Assembly: GCA_030435675.1 (NCBI GenBank)
Contig: JAUCMV010000027.1
Coordinates: 1 to 38,201, forward strand
DNA: 38,201 bases
DNA from: Steinernema hermaphroditum
Lineage: Eukaryota; Nematoda; Chromadorea; Rhabditida; Steinernematidae
Direction: 5' to 3'
Of the stretch, positions 37,596 to 38,201 are shown piece after piece. Position 1 is the first letter of the stretch; the number at the start of each line of letters is the position of its first letter. Below the pieces are notes generated by a model, which saw nothing but the letters and a program-made list of their open reading frames with translations, did not search any database and had not been told where the DNA came from. The translations under genes and the position numbers were made by a program.

Positions 37596-38201
37596 TGCGG
37601 TTGTCTTCAGAAGTCCATGAGTCAGAAGTGAACATTACAAATTTAGCACTTTCAGACGATTCTGGATTCTCTTCTTGTATTCTTCGTACAAGTTGGGGAT
37701 ATCTGTTCTCGAAACAGAGGTTCGTGATCTATAGACTATACCGTTATTTGAAATTTTCGGAGAAAACTTACCTCACGTTGTACCACGGTGCTAGAATTTA
37801 GAACCAATTAACGAATCCTCGTCGTTCGACGATACAGAAAGGTTCTGAATCCACAGCCACCATCAACGCTATGGCTCGTTGACTGCGGCTGTTTTCGCAC
37901 CATCTTCTCTCCAATCTCCTTAACTCAACAAAAATAAATAGGACATTTATTCTGTCGTGACTTACTGATACATGATATGATGGAAGGTGTCTGTCTGTCA
38001 ACCTTTCGTTTCTTTACTGCATGGACCGCACCGGAAAAGAACTGCGTAATCATCTGCGTGCTTCGACTTCAAATGTCTTGAAAGTCCGCTAGTATTTCCG
38101 TCTTTTCGAGAAATTTTTTTGCGACAGGACAGGCATACGGCTGCGTCGCTGCAGATGATAATCGCGTAGCGTGAAGAACTCATAATAGCGAGATCGCAGA
38201 A
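37596..38201 (-). pseudogene. hAT-1 fragment (right copy), cut by the window end
   Basis: Minus strand. It has the same exon 1 BED finger, exon 2 and exon 3 pieces as 2938-3540 and the same premature stop in exon 2 (near 37800). Several further small deletions disturb exon 1 near its start codon (38150-38165) and exon 2. It is not functional. Confidence 0.85.

Larger units (their letters stand above)
34858..38201. repeat. 3.3-kb direct segmental duplication, right copy (runs off the window)
   Basis: Counterpart of 203-3540. The first 2.5 kb are almost unchanged. The last 600 bases show many one- to few-base deletions relative to the left copy, for example near 37570, 37960-37995 and 38150. 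Confidence 0.92.

Overview
The window looks like a repeat-rich segment of a nematode nuclear genome. Three things point that way. Introns in the recognisable split genes are very short (37-46 bp, ending in TTTCAG or TTTAG-type acceptors). Two copies of a protein start with a Met-Asp-x-Val-Pro block that I associate with F-box-like families expanded in free-living and entomopathogenic nematodes (a Steinernema-like worm would fit). The repeats are BEL/Pao, hAT, RTE, Tc5-like and Polinton elements. The species assignment is inference. There is no bacterial operon structure and no CRISPR array.\n\nLayout. A 3.3-kb unit occurs at both ends in direct orientation (203-3540 and 34858-38201). It holds an intact tail-anchored F-box-like gene, a 41-bp inverted repeat around a 21-bp GCCTAA-containing minisatellite, a GC-rich stretch, an AT-rich dispersed repeat and the 5' part of a minus-strand hAT transposon (hAT-1). 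At 1-202 is another piece of hAT-1 joined directly to the unit, so the unit probably belongs to a longer array. From 3809 to 6181 lies a structurally complete hAT element (hAT-2) with 13-bp TIRs and an 8-bp target duplication, inserted in a tRNA-like repeat. Two tRNA-like sequences follow, then a minus-strand RTE-type LINE (about 6690-9827). That LINE is itself interrupted by a short non-autonomous relative with a 12-bp target duplication. From 9836 to 12226 are decayed pieces of a Polinton/Maverick: polymerase C-terminus, packaging-type ATPase and two small structural-type ORFs, with an LTR-like stretch in between.\n\nAt 12425-13651 a tyrosine-recombinase (YR) element splits a LINE 5' end and finishes in a perfect 166-bp palindrome. 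A second, nearly identical YR copy at 32979-34125 is broken by a solo LTR and ends exactly where the palindrome of copy 1 turns around. From 13925 to 18199 are a fragment of the F-box-like gene, three fragments of a host cytoplasmic dynein-2 heavy-chain gene (one inverted) and a Tc5-like transposase. Next come a TTAA-type palindromic MITE and three tRNA-headed SINE-like copies (18240-19127). Two BEL/Pao retrotransposons fill 19380-32978. The first is AT-rich, has a duplicated gag, and carries a TG...CA insertion that in turn holds a foldback derived from an IS630/Tc1-type transposase. The second is GC-richer and is cut off inside its integrase by YR copy 2.\n\nThe only apparently intact genes are the two F-box-like copies, with fully open but truncated YR catalytic domains as runners-up. 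Everything else is mobile DNA in various states of decay, and the nesting gives a readable relative chronology. The most unusual item is the YR element with its terminal palindrome.
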